DNA from: Verrucomicrobiota bacterium JB022
GTDB lineage: Bacteria; Verrucomicrobiota; Verrucomicrobiia; Opitutales; Oceanipulchritudinaceae
Direction: 5' to 3'
NCBI GenBank assembly: GCA_030673845.1
Contig: JAUTCQ010000013.1
Coordinates: 288,001 to 352,000, forward strand
Length of the DNA: 64,000 nt
How positions within the stretch are numbered: the stretch's first letter is position 1; every line of letters begins with the position of its first letter. The notes beneath the pieces are model-generated. The model saw only the letters and a program-made list of their open reading frames with translations, ran no database searches and was not told where the DNA came from. The position numbers were made by a program, and so were the translations under genes. This document shows positions 54,040 to 63,059 of this stretch, piece after piece.

Positions 54040-56049
54040 TTACGGGGCTTCCGGAGCATAGGGATCAACATCGCGCACCACGCGGAAGCCGATGTAGTTG
54101 GCGCCCGCGCTGGGCGAGCTGCCCCAGCGGTTGGCGCTGCGGGCCTTGTCGGCCTCGTCGTACCAGGAGCCGCCGCGCAGCGCTTTCAGCGCGAGGTCGA
54201 TCCGCGAAAAGCTGTCTTGCGTGGCGCCGGTCGGGTTTTCGACCGCTTCACTCGCGTAGGGGCCAAACCAGTCGGCCGTCCACTCCCACACGTTGCCATG
54301 CAGGTCGTAGAGGCCCCAGGCGTTGGGGGTAAAGCTGCCGACCGGGGCGGGCGCGTTGGCCGGGTTACGCTCCTGGTCGTAGACTTGTGCCTGCGTGCCA
54401 TCGAGAGCGGGGCCAGAGCTGAAGGCGCTCTTCGAGCCTGCGCGGGCGGCGTATTCCCACTCGGCTTCGGTCGGCAGGCGGTAGCGGTGGCCTTCCAGCT
54501 CGCTCAGCTTGTCGGCAAAGGCCTTGGCCTGTTCCCAACTAACGGAATGGACCGGCAGGTCGGGCCCGGCGAAACCTTCGTCGTTCACGGCAACGCCTTC
54601 GCCCATCACGGCGCGCCATTGGGCCTGCGTCACCTCCGTCGTGCCCATGAAGAAGGGCTCGGTGAGGGTGACTTCGTGCACGATTTCGTCGGCATCGCGG
54701 CGGGCTTCGCTGGTCGGCGAGCCCATCGTAAAGGTACCGGCGGGGATGAGCGCGAGCTGCATGCCCACGCTGTTTTCGATCGTGGTGCCCGGCTCGGCGG
54801 CAAAGCGATGGAGAAAGGCGGCGGCCTCGGCGTTTTTGGGGTCGAGGCGGAGCAGGTCGCGGTAAAAGATCTCGGCGGTGGCGGTCTCCCGGGTGGTGGC
54901 GGCGGTCCGGGCCAGGCCCAGGATTTCGCGCTGCAGGGCGGCGGGCAGGCGTTCCATGCCTTCGGCGGCAGTGCGGGTCAGCCGCACGGCTTCGCGAAAG
55001 TCCTGACGATCGCGGGCCTGCAGGGCACCTTCCATGTTTTGCTGGATCTCTCCCCAGGTCTGTTGCGCATAGTTTTCCGGGTTGCGGATGGCGACGGCCT
55101 GCTCGGCGTGGTTGAGGCGGGCTTCGGCACTTTGCAGGGCCGCTTGGCCATAGGCGTCGCGCGCTTCCGTCCAGCGGCGGAGGGCTTCCTCGTGCTGGCC
55201 GTTGCTGCTGGCGGCCTCGGCGGCGCTGGCGGCGGCAAAGCCTTTCGCGACGAGAGGGGCGGAGTTGACTCCGGACGGGGCGGGCTGGCGGGCGAGCTGG
55301 CCCAGCTCGGTGGCCTCGGCGCGCATGCGGGCGGCCTGGGCGGCAAAATCGACGGGTACGGCCGGTTCCGGGGTCGGCTGGACGACCGGAGCGGCGGGCA
55401 CTGGCTCGGGGGCCGACTTGCTACCCATCGCAAAAAAGATGGCTCCGCCCATCGCGAGCAGGGCTACAACGGCTGCACCGCCGATCAGGATCAGCGGGGT
55501 GGAGTTGCTGCGCTTGGCGGCACGGGTCGGGGTGGCGGTTGCCGGTTGCGTGCCGGAGCGGCTGGCGGCGGGCGCCCCGGCGGGGGCGGTGCCCGAGTCG
55601 TCGCTGATCTTGAGAAATACGGTTTCCGAGCGCTTGACCGGGGCGGCCCCTCCGGCGGCGGGCGTGGCGGAGCGCAGGCGCGAGGCGAGGCGCTTCAGGC
55701 GTTCGCCACTCAGCAGGTCGTTAAACGCCTTCAGCTCGTAGCTCGGGTCGAGCACCGCGATGGCGATCAGCTCGTGCGCACGGCAGAGGATCACGTTGTA
55801 GTCCTGAAAGCGCAGAAAGACTTCGCTCGACTCCGGATAATAGGCGTCGATGGCGTGGTAGGCATTCTGGACCCAGGTGGAGGCCGTTTCGAGGTCCACG
55901 CCGTCCGGCAGGTCACGCGTCTTTTCGCTCAGGATGCCGCCCTGCGGGTCGAGCACGGCGTAGCCGAGCACGGCAGGCGACTCCGCCAGCGCGGCCTCGT
56001 AGTGCTGCAGCCATTCGGCCTGCTCGGGGGTGTTCGGGTCAGTTTTCAA
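54040..56049 (-). CDS. Roadblock-like, single-TM, SUMF1/formylglycine-domain protein
   Basis: 669 residues. N-terminal ~120 residues (SPAVLGYAVLDPQGGIL, VILCRAHELIAIAVLD) look like a Roadblock/LC7 fold. One TM segment follows (about 190-212, LILIGGAAVVALLAMGGAIFF), then a helical TPR-like region (about 230-420), then a SUMF1 domain (about 430-660: LIPAGTFTMGSPTSE, TTEVTQAQWRAVMG, RLPTEAEWEYAARAG, GLYDLHGNVWEW, RGGSWYDEADKARSANRW). The two catalytic Cys of formylglycine-generating enzymes are absent, so it is probably a binding or scaffold domain. Middle gene of the operon. Confidence 0.8.
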   Translation of the reverse strand: MKTDPNTPEQAEWLQHYEAALAESPAVLGYAVLDPQGGILSEKTRDLPDGVDLETASTWVQNAYHAIDAYYPESSEVFLRFQDYNVILCRAHELIAIAVLDPSYELKAFNDLLSGERLKRLASRLRSATPAAGGAAPVKRSETVFLKISDDSGTAPAGAPAASRSGTQPATATPTRAAKRSNSTPLILIGGAAVVALLAMGGAIFFAMGSKSAPEPVPAAPVVQPTPEPAVPVDFAAQAARMRAEATELGQLARQPAPSGVNSAPLVAKGFAAASAAEAASSNGQHEEALRRWTEARDAYGQAALQSAEARLNHAEQAVAIRNPENYAQQTWGEIQQNMEGALQARDRQDFREAVRLTRTAAEGMERLPAALQREILGLARTAATTRETATAEIFYRDLLRLDPKNAEAAAFLHRFAAEPGTTIENSVGMQLALIPAGTFTMGSPTSEARRDADEIVHEVTLTEPFFMGTTEVTQAQWRAVMGEGVAVNDEGFAGPDLPVHSVSWEQAKAFADKLSELEGHRYRLPTEAEWEYAARAGSKSAFSSGPALDGTQAQVYDQERNPANAPAPVGSFTPNAWGLYDLHGNVWEWTADWFGPYASEAVENPTGATQDSFSRIDLALKALRGGSWYDEADKARSANRWGSSPSAGANYIGFRVVRDVDPYAPEAP

Positions 56050-56320
56050 GGTACTCGACTCCGATGTTTTTCTTGTTGCCGGGTACGAAGAGCGCGCGGT
56101 GGTCGGGCCCCGCTACCATTACATCCACGAGACCCTTGAGGCCCAGGCTCTGGCCGATCGCTTGCCCGATCTCGATGAAGCTGTTGGTGATCATGGGCAG
56201 CTCATCGTTTTCCTGCCCATCGCCAGCGAGGATCTCGCCCTGCGCATCGCACTCCACATAAGAGATCATCCCGGGAGCGTTGCGCCATTCTTCGTTCGAA
56301 CGGTTGCGGATAAAGGACAT
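56039..56320 (-). CDS. Small Roadblock/LC7-like protein
   Basis: 93 residues. ISYVECDAQGEILAGDG, NSFIEIGQAIGQSLGL and KGLVDVMVAGPDHRALFVPGN fit a Roadblock/LC7 alpha-beta fold, as in MglB-like regulators, but no signature is decisive. It is soluble. Its end overlaps the start of the downstream SUMF1 gene by 11 bases. The frame upstream of 56320 has no domain. It would be the first gene of the Roadblock-SUMF1-PstS operon. Confidence 0.62.
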   Translation of the reverse strand: MSFIRNRSNEEWRNAPGMISYVECDAQGEILAGDGQENDELPMITNSFIEIGQAIGQSLGLKGLVDVMVAGPDHRALFVPGNKKNIGVEYLEN

Positions 56321-56611
56321 GGCTTTCGCAGCTGAATGAAAGCGGCGCGAGGGAAACCCCAGCCAGGAGCCCCTGCCCACCATGCCGCATTAAGCCCCCC
56401 GCCTTGGGCATTGTCTACCCTTTTACCCCTAGGGGCGAAGAGTTTACACAACCGTAAATTACCCACCCCAAAACGACACGGGATTTTCACCTTCGGCCCT
56501 CGCAGGTTCTTCCTCGGGCCCTTATAAGCGGTACGCGTACGGCTCGACATTTGCGAACGGCTGTGGTTGATTGGGCGTCTGGACTTGATCCTTAACCGAC
56601 AGGTACCAACC

Positions 56612-56662
56612 ATGAAATACCGGACGATAGACACACGCCGGAGCGAAGGAGGGGCTGCGTGA
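56612..56662 (+). CDS. Possible 16-codon leader ORF coupled to panB
   Basis: An ATG at 56612 opens a 16-residue peptide (MKYRTIDTRRSEGGAA) whose TGA overlaps the panB GTG start (GTGA). Translation through it would deliver ribosomes to panB. It has no regulatory codon run. The rest of the 338-base gap upstream (56321-56658) holds the divergent promoter region; no gene seen. Confidence 0.3.
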   Translation: MKYRTIDTRRSEGGAA

Positions 56663-57450
56663 AGCGCATCACCGATTTTGCCACCTACCGGCGGGAAGGG
56701 CGGCGCATTTGCGTGGCCACCTGTTATGATGCAGCCAGCGCCCAACTGGTGCGCGAGACGGCCGTAGACGCCTTGTTGGTCGGCGATTCGCTGGCGATGG
56801 TCGTGCACGGCTTTCCCAGTACCGTCCATGCCGACGTGCCGATGATGGCGCTGCATACGGCGGCCGTGGCCCGGGGAGCCCCCAAACAGCCCATCGTGGC
56901 CGATTTGCCCTTCCTCAGCTACCGGCAGGGGCTCGCCCCCGCGATGCTGGCCGCAGATGCCCTGATGAAAGCGGGTGCCCATGCGGTGAAGCTCGAAGGC
57001 GTGCGCGGCCACGAAGACATCGTGCGCCACCTCGTGGAGAGCGGCGTGCCGGTGATGGGCCACCTCGGCCTCACTCCGCAGCACGTCAACCAGATCGGCG
57101 GCTACAAGGTGCAGGGGCGCGAACCCGCCGTGGCCCAGGCCCTGCGCGAAGATGCTCTGCGCCTGCAAGAGCTTGGTTGCTTCTCCGTGGTGCTGGAGCT
57201 CGTTCCCGCCGCGCTCGCGGCTGAAGTGACGGCCAGCCTCCAGATCCCGACCATCGGGATCGGCTCCGGCCCCGAGTGCAGCGGTCAAGTGCTGGTTTGG
57301 CACGACCTGCTGGGCCTCAACGACGGCTTCAAGCCCCGCTTTCTGCGTCACTTTGCCCATGGGGCGGCGGACACCAAGGCCGCGCTCAACGCCTACGCCG
57401 CCGCCGTGCACGAAGGCTCTTACCCCAGCGCCGAGGAGAGCTTTGCCTGA
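56659..57450 (+). CDS. panB: 3-methyl-2-oxobutanoate hydroxymethyltransferase PanB
   Basis: 263 residues from a GTG start with a strong aaggagg Shine-Dalgarno six bases before it. Motifs: VATCYDAASAQL, LLVGDSLAMVVHGF (Mg-binding Asp), ADLPFLSY, AVKLEG, GHLGLTPQHVNQIGGYKVQG and TIGIGSGPECSGQVLVWHD. It makes ketopantoate from 2-oxoisovalerate and methylene-tetrahydrofolate. It is the first gene of panB-panC-coaX-panD; its TGA overlaps the panC ATG. Confidence 0.97.
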   Translation: MKRITDFATYRREGRRICVATCYDAASAQLVRETAVDALLVGDSLAMVVHGFPSTVHADVPMMALHTAAVARGAPKQPIVADLPFLSYRQGLAPAMLAADALMKAGAHAVKLEGVRGHEDIVRHLVESGVPVMGHLGLTPQHVNQIGGYKVQGREPAVAQALREDALRLQELGCFSVVLELVPAALAAEVTASLQIPTIGIGSGPECSGQVLVWHDLLGLNDGFKPRFLRHFAHGAADTKAALNAYAAAVHEGSYPSAEESFA

Positions 57451-58235
57451 TGCGCCAACTCAAGGACCTTTCCGAACTCCAGCAGTGGCGGCAGACTGTG
57501 GAGCCGCGCCAGCGCGTCGGCTTTGTGCCCACGATGGGCGCGCTGCACGCCGGGCACCGCGAGCTGATCCGCCGGGCCCGTGAGGCCTGCGACCTCGTCG
57601 TGGTGTCGATCTTCGTCAACCCCACCCAGTTCAACGACCCGAAGGACTTCGAGCGCTACCCGCAGCCGCTGGAGAGCGACTTGCAGCAGTGCCACGACGA
57701 AGGCGTCGACGCCGTCTTCCTGCCGGTGAAGCCCGACATGTATCCAGACGGGTACCGCTATGTCGTGACCGAGCGCGAAGACTCCGCCGTGCTGGAAGGC
57801 GCGCACCGCCCCGGCCACTTCGACGGCGTGTTGACGGTTGTGTTGAAGTTGCTCAACCTCGTGCGCCCGCACCGCGCCTACTTTGGCGAGAAGGACTGGC
57901 AGCAGCTTCAACTGGTGCAAGACATGACGCGCGCACTCTTTTTGCCCCTCGAAATCGTGCCGGTGCCCACCGTGCGCGAGCCCGACGGCCTCGCCATGAG
58001 CTCCCGCAACGTGCGCCTCTCGCCCGAGGCCCGGGCGCAGGCCCCGCAGTTTGCCGCCGCCATGCGCGAGTGCGCCACGCCGGAGGAGGCCACGGCCCGT
58101 CTGGAGCAGGCCGGTTTTACGGTAGAATACGTTGCCGACCGCTGGGGCCGCCGTCTCGGTGCGGTCCAGCTGGGCGGCGTACGCCTGATCGACAACATGC
58201 CGCTGCGTGAGACGGCGGCAGGAGGTGAAGCCTGA
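57450..58235 (+). CDS. panC: Pantothenate synthetase PanC
   Basis: 261 residues. Nucleotidyltransferase motifs PTMGALHAGHREL (HIGH-like), SIFVNPTQFNDPKDFERYP, GHFDGVLTVVLKL, YFGEKDWQQLQL and MSSRNVRLS. It joins pantoate and beta-alanine using ATP. The C-terminal domain is short. It overlaps panB by one base and coaX by one base, so the genes are translationally coupled. Confidence 0.97.
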   Translation: MRQLKDLSELQQWRQTVEPRQRVGFVPTMGALHAGHRELIRRAREACDLVVVSIFVNPTQFNDPKDFERYPQPLESDLQQCHDEGVDAVFLPVKPDMYPDGYRYVVTEREDSAVLEGAHRPGHFDGVLTVVLKLLNLVRPHRAYFGEKDWQQLQLVQDMTRALFLPLEIVPVPTVREPDGLAMSSRNVRLSPEARAQAPQFAAAMRECATPEEATARLEQAGFTVEYVADRWGRRLGAVQLGGVRLIDNMPLRETAAGGEA

Positions 58236-59029
58236 TGCTGTTGTGTTTCGACATCGGTAATACCGACATCTACGGCGGGGTGTTCGAGGGGACTGAGGTC
58301 CGCTACGAGTTCCGCAAGAGCAACCAGTCGCGCCCCAGTGCGGACGAGTTTGGGGTGTTCATGCTGCACTGGATGCAGGCGCGCGGGATCGACCCCAAGG
58401 CGATCGACGCCGTCGGCATCGCCAGCGTGGTGCCCGACAGCCTTCCGAGCGTCGTCAACGCCTGCCGCACCTATCTGGACCTCGAGCCGCTGGTGCTGGA
58501 GGTGGGCGTGAAGACCGGCCTCAAGATCCAGGTGCACGACCCGCGCGAGGTCGGGGCCGACCGCATCGCCAACGCCATTGCCGCCGTGCAGATGTTCCCC
58601 GGGCGCGACCTGCTGGTTGTGGACATGGGAACGGCCACCACCGTTTGCGCGATCACCCGCGATAAGGTATACTTGGGTGGTGCGATCATCGCAGGCTTGC
58701 GCCTGTGCATGAACGCCCTCGGCAGAGGCACGGCCAAGCTGCCGCTGGTCGACATCATCCGCCCCACGCAAGCCCTCGGCAAGACGACCATCGACAATAT
58801 CCAGAGCGGCCTTTATTTTGGCCACATTGGGACGTTGAAGGAAATCTTCGCCCGCCTGCGCCAGGAAGCCTTTGCCGGTCGCGAGCCGCTGATCATTGGG
58901 ACCGGCGGCTTCTCCCGGCTCTTCCGCGAAGAAGGGCTGTTCGACGAGATTATTCCAGGACTGGTCTTGCAGGGGCTGCGTCTGGCTGTAGAGATGAACC
59001 CTGCTCCCCTCCGTCAAGCCGACCGATGA
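58235..59029 (+). CDS. coaX: Type III pantothenate kinase CoaX
   Basis: 264 residues of the ASKHA fold: [12 protein letters not shown] (phosphate-1 motif), [25 protein letters not shown] (phosphate-2) and [11 protein letters not shown]. It phosphorylates pantothenate, the first CoA-biosynthesis step. Type III kinases replace the CoaA type in many bacteria and are not feedback-inhibited by CoA. The stop overlaps the panD start by four bases. Confidence 0.96.
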   Translation: MLLCFDIGNTDIYGGVFEGTEVRYEFRKSNQSRPSADEFGVFMLHWMQARGIDPKAIDAVGIASVVPDSLPSVVNACRTYLDLEPLVLEVGVKTGLKIQVHDPREVGADRIANAIAAVQMFPGRDLLVVDMGTATTVCAITRDKVYLGGAIIAGLRLCMNALGRGTAKLPLVDIIRPTQALGKTTIDNIQSGLYFGHIGTLKEIFARLRQEAFAGREPLIIGTGGFSRLFREEGLFDEIIPGLVLQGLRLAVEMNPAPLRQADR

Positions 59030-59388
59030 AGCGTACACTGCTCAAAAGCAAGATCCACCGGGCCACCGTCACCGGGGCCGACCTCGATTACGAGGGCTCG
59101 ATCTCCATCGACCCTACCCTCATCGAAGCTGCCGACCTGATGCTCTTCGAGCGGGTGGAGATCTACAACTGCAACAACGGCGAGCGCTTCGCGACCTACG
59201 TGATCGAGGGCAAGCCGGGTGAGATCTGCCTCAACGGCGCGGCGGCCCGCAAGGCCCACCGCGGCGACATCGTGATCATCGCCTCCTACGCCGAATACGA
59301 AGACGGCCAGGAAGCCAAATCCCACGCGCCCAAGCTCGTCTTCGTCGACGGGCAAAACGCGATGAAGGCGCCCACCAGCAAGTTTTAG
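59026..59388 (+). CDS. panD: Aspartate 1-decarboxylase PanD
   Basis: 120 residues. The self-cleavage site YEGSISID has the Gly-Ser at which the pyruvoyl group forms; the N-terminus [10 protein letters not shown] and [12 protein letters not shown] are conserved. It makes beta-alanine from aspartate, the second precursor of PanC. It closes the pan operon, 130 bases before rpsU. Confidence 0.96.
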   Translation: MKRTLLKSKIHRATVTGADLDYEGSISIDPTLIEAADLMLFERVEIYNCNNGERFATYVIEGKPGEICLNGAAARKAHRGDIVIIASYAEYEDGQEAKSHAPKLVFVDGQNAMKAPTSKF

Positions 59389-59451
59389 CCGACGTTGGGG
59401 TGCTTGTTCGCCAAGGATGTGAATAAGATGGTGCCGGGCCGTGCTTTGGCG

Positions 59452-59481
59452 TTGACGTACCTACACCCGGTTTGCAATGAT
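59452..59481 (+). promoter_or_regulatory. Candidate promoter of rpsU
   Basis: A -35-like TTGACG (59452-59457) and a -10-like AATGAT (59476-59481), spaced 18 bases apart, lie 38 bases upstream of the rpsU ATG. The -10 matches consensus at 4 of 6 positions. Confidence 0.35.
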
Positions 59482-59518
59482 TGGCCCCTTTCTCTGATTT
59501 TAACCGCCCACTGAATTT

Positions 59519-59719
59519 ATGCCCGTAGAAGTCAAGATCCGCAAAGGCGAACCCATGGAGCGTGCTCTCCGCCGCCTGAAGAAGAAGCTGGACCGTGAAG
59601 GTGTGATCCGCGATGTGCGCGCCAAGCGCTACTTTGAGAAGCCGAGCGAAGTGAAGCGCCGCAAGAAGAAGGTTGCTGCTTTTTCGGCCATGCTGCGCGC
59701 TCGGTACGAGAATCGCTAG
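59519..59719 (+). CDS. rpsU: 30S ribosomal protein S21
   Basis: 66 residues, basic, with [20 protein letters not shown] and a Lys/Arg-rich helix ([15 protein letters not shown]) typical of S21. It sits at the 30S platform near the anti-Shine-Dalgarno. A hairpin gcgcc-ggtt-ggcgc (59736-59749) follows but has no T-tract. Confidence 0.95.
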   Translation: MPVEVKIRKGEPMERALRRLKKKLDREGVIRDVRAKRYFEKPSEVKRRKKKVAAFSAMLRARYENR

Positions 59720-59830
59720 CAGTTCTTTCGCAGATGCGCCGGTTGGCGCTTGCCCATCGGCTGCTCCTGGATTAAAACAGGAGCACCAAGTTTCCCGCAG
59801 ATCGTGCCCTCTGGCACGGTGTGTCCTCTT

Positions 59831-60796
59831 ATGAAGCTCGCTCTCTCAAGTTGCTGGAACTCCGGGCGCCATAGCGAAGGTTATGCTATGGTGCAGGAAG
59901 CTGTAAACTTGGGATTCGAGTATATGGAGCTGTCGCACGGCATCCGGCTCTCGCTGGTGCCCGGGATCTTGCAGGCAGTCGACGAAGGACTGATCAAAAT
60001 CAGCAGCGTGCATAATTTTTGCCCGCTGCCGCCCGGCGTCTTTGGCGCCGCGCCCAACCTTTACCAGCCCACCGCCAACACCCAGGCGGAGCAGGCGCTG
60101 TGGTTTCGCCATACCCTGCGCACGATCGACTTTGCCGCCCGCGTCGGTGCCGGCCTCGTCGTCGTCCACTGTGGCAGTATCCGCTATCTCTGGCGCGATG
60201 CCGCCAAAGACCTTGAAGAAAAGGCCGACCTGCTGCCGGTGGAAGACCGCCGCACCTCGTCGGACTATCAAGGTCAGCTCTCGCGCTGCCTGCGCCGGAT
60301 GAAGCGCAAGCAAAAGGGCGCTTACAACCGCCTGGTGGAAAACCTGCAGCGCATCGTGCCCTTTGCCCGGGAGAAGGGCGTGCGCCTCGGCCTCGAAAAT
60401 CGTGAAGATTTCAACGAGCTGCCGATGGACACCGAAATGCCGCGCCTCTTGGCCGACGTCGGCGACCCCGAAGTGGTCGGCTATTGGCACGACTGCGGGC
60501 ACGCCCAGATCAAGGAGCAGCTCCAGATCACCACGCAACGCCAGTTGCTGGAGGAGAACCACGCGCGCCAGTTCGGCTTTCACCTGCACGATGTCGATGC
60601 CGACGAGCACGACCACCAGCCCATTGGCACGGGGGTAATCGACTGGCAATTTATTCGCAGCTGCATTCGCCCCGAGCACCTCCTCGTGCTGGAGCTGAGC
60701 CCCAAGCTGCGTTCCCGTCAGGTATTGGACTCCAAGGAGTTCATGCTCAAGCTCCTCGCCGAAGACGCCCAAGCCCCCGCCGCGGCGGGTAAGTAG
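59831..60796 (+). CDS. Sugar phosphate isomerase/epimerase-like TIM-barrel protein
   Basis: 321 residues. AP-endonuclease-2/xylose-isomerase-like TIM barrel: LSSCWNSGRHSEGY, AVNLGFEYMELSHG, GAGLVVVHCGSIRYLW, RLGLENREDFNELP, YWHDCGHAQIKEQL and FHLHDVDADEHDHQPIGTG. These contain His, Asp and Glu positions used for divalent-metal binding in the family. It could isomerise a keto-sugar; the substrate is unknown. The start at 59831 drops an upstream stretch without domain. It is convergent with mutY, separated by REPIN R5. Confidence 0.82.
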   Translation: MKLALSSCWNSGRHSEGYAMVQEAVNLGFEYMELSHGIRLSLVPGILQAVDEGLIKISSVHNFCPLPPGVFGAAPNLYQPTANTQAEQALWFRHTLRTIDFAARVGAGLVVVHCGSIRYLWRDAAKDLEEKADLLPVEDRRTSSDYQGQLSRCLRRMKRKQKGAYNRLVENLQRIVPFAREKGVRLGLENREDFNELPMDTEMPRLLADVGDPEVVGYWHDCGHAQIKEQLQITTQRQLLEENHARQFGFHLHDVDADEHDHQPIGTGVIDWQFIRSCIRPEHLLVLELSPKLRSRQVLDSKEFMLKLLAEDAQAPAAAGK

Positions 60797-60824
60797 CGGA
60801 TTTTGCAGCATCCGCCCGACGCGC

Positions 60825-60950
60825 TTTGGGAGTGCGGTGCTCCGCACCGATTTGGTTTCTGAAGTAGCGTGGGAGTTGTTAAGGGGGCGTGATGGCCATA
60901 TGAGGCCTGGCTTTCCCATCCAGATCTGCGCAGAGCGCAGCACTCCCAAA
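60825..60950. repeat. REPIN copy R5
   Basis: Left REP tttgggagtg with hairpin cggtgctccgcaccg, gatttgg; right REP atccagat with hairpin tgcgcagagcgca, cactcccaaa. It lies between the convergent isomerase-like gene and mutY. Confidence 0.85.
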
Positions 60951-60970
60951 TCGCGTTGGATGGGCCGTTG

Positions 60971-62005
60971 CTACTTCCCCCAATACTCGCCGATCCAACG
61001 GCGATGCGGGCCCGAAAGGGCCAGGCGTTCCAGTTCTTCGGCGGAAACCCACACGAGGTGTCCGTTGAGGGCGGTCTCCACGGGTAGCGTCACACGATAC
61101 ACGCGCTCGGTGATGCGCTGGTTGCTGATACCGCGCTGCTTCTGGAAATGTAGTGCACCCTGTTTCGCCCCTTTGGGCAGATCCGCCAGGCGCGGCAGCT
61201 CAAACATGTCGGCCAGACGCACGGAATCGGTCGCCCCGCGCTCCAACAACAGCTTGCCCTCCTGCACCGCCCACGCGCGGTCGATCGTCACCTTTTCCGT
61301 CGCCTTGCGCTGCACGCGCGGGTAGGCCTCAGGCGCGCCCTCAGCGTAAGCCGCGCACCAGGTCCGCAGCGGGCAGAGCAGGCAATCCGGTCGCGCCTTG
61401 CGGCAACGCGTCGCCCCCAGCTCCATCACCGCCTGATTGTAGTCGCCCGGCCTTTGGGGATCGAGCAACCGCGTGGCCAGCGGCCCCAGCTCCTTTTGCG
61501 CCTGCTGGCTCGACTTCCAGAGCGTCGGGTTGGCGGTCAGGCGCGAGAGCACGCGGATGACGTTGCCGTCGATCACCGGGATGGGCTCGGCGAAGTTGAT
61601 GCTCGCAATCGCCGCCGCCGTGTAGGGTCCGATGCCCGAGAGCGCCTGCCAGTCGGCTGCGGTTGAGGGCAGAGCCGCCTGCGCCGCCACCTCCTTGGCC
61701 AGCTTGTGCAGGTTGCGTGCGCGCCGGTAATAGCCGAGGCCCTCCCACTGCTTCACGACCGCCTCTTCGGAGGCCTCCGCCAGCGCCTCAAAGCTCGGGA
61801 AGAGCCGCATCCAGCGATCGAAGTAGGGCAGCACGGTGTCGATTTGGGTCTGCTGCGCCATAAATTCCGACACCACGGTACGGTAGACGCTCACCTCCGT
61901 GCGCCACGGCAGCGGGCGGTGCTCCGCGTCATACCACGCCAGCAAGGCGGCGCGCAGGGCAGGGAGGGCAGAGTCGGGCAGGGAAGCAGGCAGCGTGTTT
62001 TTCAA
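60971..62005 (-). CDS. mutY: A/G-specific adenine glycosylase MutY
   Basis: 344 residues. HhH-GPD core with the catalytic Glu47 (VSEFMAQQTQID), HhH LSGIGPYTAAAI and the catalytic Asp in PVIDGNVIRVLSR; a C-terminal 4Fe-4S cluster with CRKARPDCLLCPLRTWC, and a NUDIX-like C-terminal domain (about 230-344). It removes adenine opposite 8-oxoguanine. It is transcribed alone, with about 60 bases to the divergent rnhC. Confidence 0.95.
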   Translation of the reverse strand: MKNTLPASLPDSALPALRAALLAWYDAEHRPLPWRTEVSVYRTVVSEFMAQQTQIDTVLPYFDRWMRLFPSFEALAEASEEAVVKQWEGLGYYRRARNLHKLAKEVAAQAALPSTAADWQALSGIGPYTAAAIASINFAEPIPVIDGNVIRVLSRLTANPTLWKSSQQAQKELGPLATRLLDPQRPGDYNQAVMELGATRCRKARPDCLLCPLRTWCAAYAEGAPEAYPRVQRKATEKVTIDRAWAVQEGKLLLERGATDSVRLADMFELPRLADLPKGAKQGALHFQKQRGISNQRITERVYRVTLPVETALNGHLVWVSAEELERLALSGPHRRWIGEYWGK

Positions 62006-62066
62006 TCGACGATCCGGGTCAGGTTTGGTGAATTCATCATTTGACCATCCCGACCGGCGTCAAACC

Positions 62067-63059
62067 ATGGCTCGCAAACGCGTCACCAACACCGAAGATG
62101 AAGGGCCCAAGCCCATCACGTCCTACACCGTAAAGCTCGACGAGGCCCAGATGGAGGCGCTCGAGCAAATCTGCGACGAGCGCGTCTATGGCTTCAAGGA
62201 CGTGCCGCACTCCCTCTTTGCCTTCGAGGCCCCGCTGGAGTACTTTAACCTCACGGCCTACAAGAGCGGCAAGCTCGTCGTGCAGGGCAAGGGCACGCAG
62301 GCCTTTGTGCAAAACATCCTCGAGCCGCGTGTGCTGAAGGAGGCCCGCCTGGGCTACGAAGAGGTGCACCACCCCGAGTGGTACGAGCCGCACGCCGGTC
62401 TCGACGAAGCGGGCAAGGGCGACCTCTTTGGTCCGCTCGTGAGCTGCTGCGTGATTGCCGATGGCGACATGGTACGCGAGTGGCGCGAAAAGGGCGTCAA
62501 GGACTCCAAGGCGCTGACCGACCGCTCGATCCTCGCGTTGGAGAAGATCATCCTCAAGACCAAGGGCGTGGTGGTGAAGAAGATGTTCGCCGGCATGCCG
62601 AAGTACAACGAGATGATGTCGAAGCCCAACGCGAACCTCAACACCCTCCTCGCCTGGTACCACGCCAAGTGCCTGCAGAAGGCCCTCGAAGAGCGCATGG
62701 TGCCGTGGGGCCTCGTCGACCAGTTCTCGAAGCAGCCCCTGACGCAGCGCCAGTTGAAGAAAGATGGGGTGGAGTTCGACCTGCAGATGCGCACCAAGGC
62801 GGAAGACGACCCGGTGGTCGCGGCGGCCTCGATCTGTGCGCGCGCCGAGTTCGTGCGTCAGCTGGACAAGCTGAGCGTGGAGTTTGGCGAGCCGCTGAAG
62901 AAGGGTGCCAGTGCTGGCGTGAAAAAGCAGGCCAAGGAGCTGGTCGAAAAGCTCGGGCCGCACCGCCTGAAAGACTTCGCCAAGGTGCACTTCAAGACCG
63001 CTTACGAGGTGCTGGGCCTGCCCGTGCCGGAGAAACCCCGCTTTTACGGCCGCAAATGA
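62067..63059 (+). CDS. rnhC: Ribonuclease HIII
   Basis: 330 residues. The N-terminal TBP-like RNase HIII domain (about 15-95: SYTVKLDEAQMEALEQ, FEAPLEYFNLTAYKSGKLVVQG) is followed by the RNase H core with GLDEAGKGDLFGPLVSCCV, KDSKALTD and AAASICARAEFV. It cleaves RNA in RNA-DNA hybrids. The start at 62067 gives the TBP-like domain; the longer open frame has none. Its TGA overlaps the rnhB ATG (ATGA). Confidence 0.93.
   Translation: MARKRVTNTEDEGPKPITSYTVKLDEAQMEALEQICDERVYGFKDVPHSLFAFEAPLEYFNLTAYKSGKLVVQGKGTQAFVQNILEPRVLKEARLGYEEVHHPEWYEPHAGLDEAGKGDLFGPLVSCCVIADGDMVREWREKGVKDSKALTDRSILALEKIILKTKGVVVKKMFAGMPKYNEMMSKPNANLNTLLAWYHAKCLQKALEERMVPWGLVDQFSKQPLTQRQLKKDGVEFDLQMRTKAEDDPVVAAASICARAEFVRQLDKLSVEFGEPLKKGASAGVKKQAKELVEKLGPHRLKDFAKVHFKTAYEVLGLPVPEKPRFYGRK

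Noticed and set aside
54040-56049. A true formylglycine-generating enzyme
   Set aside because: The SUMF1 domain has RGGSWYDEADKARSANRW where catalytic cysteines would be, and no sulfatase gene is in the window.
59736-59749. A terminator right after rpsU
   Set aside because: The gcgcc/ggcgc stem is short and no T-tract follows.
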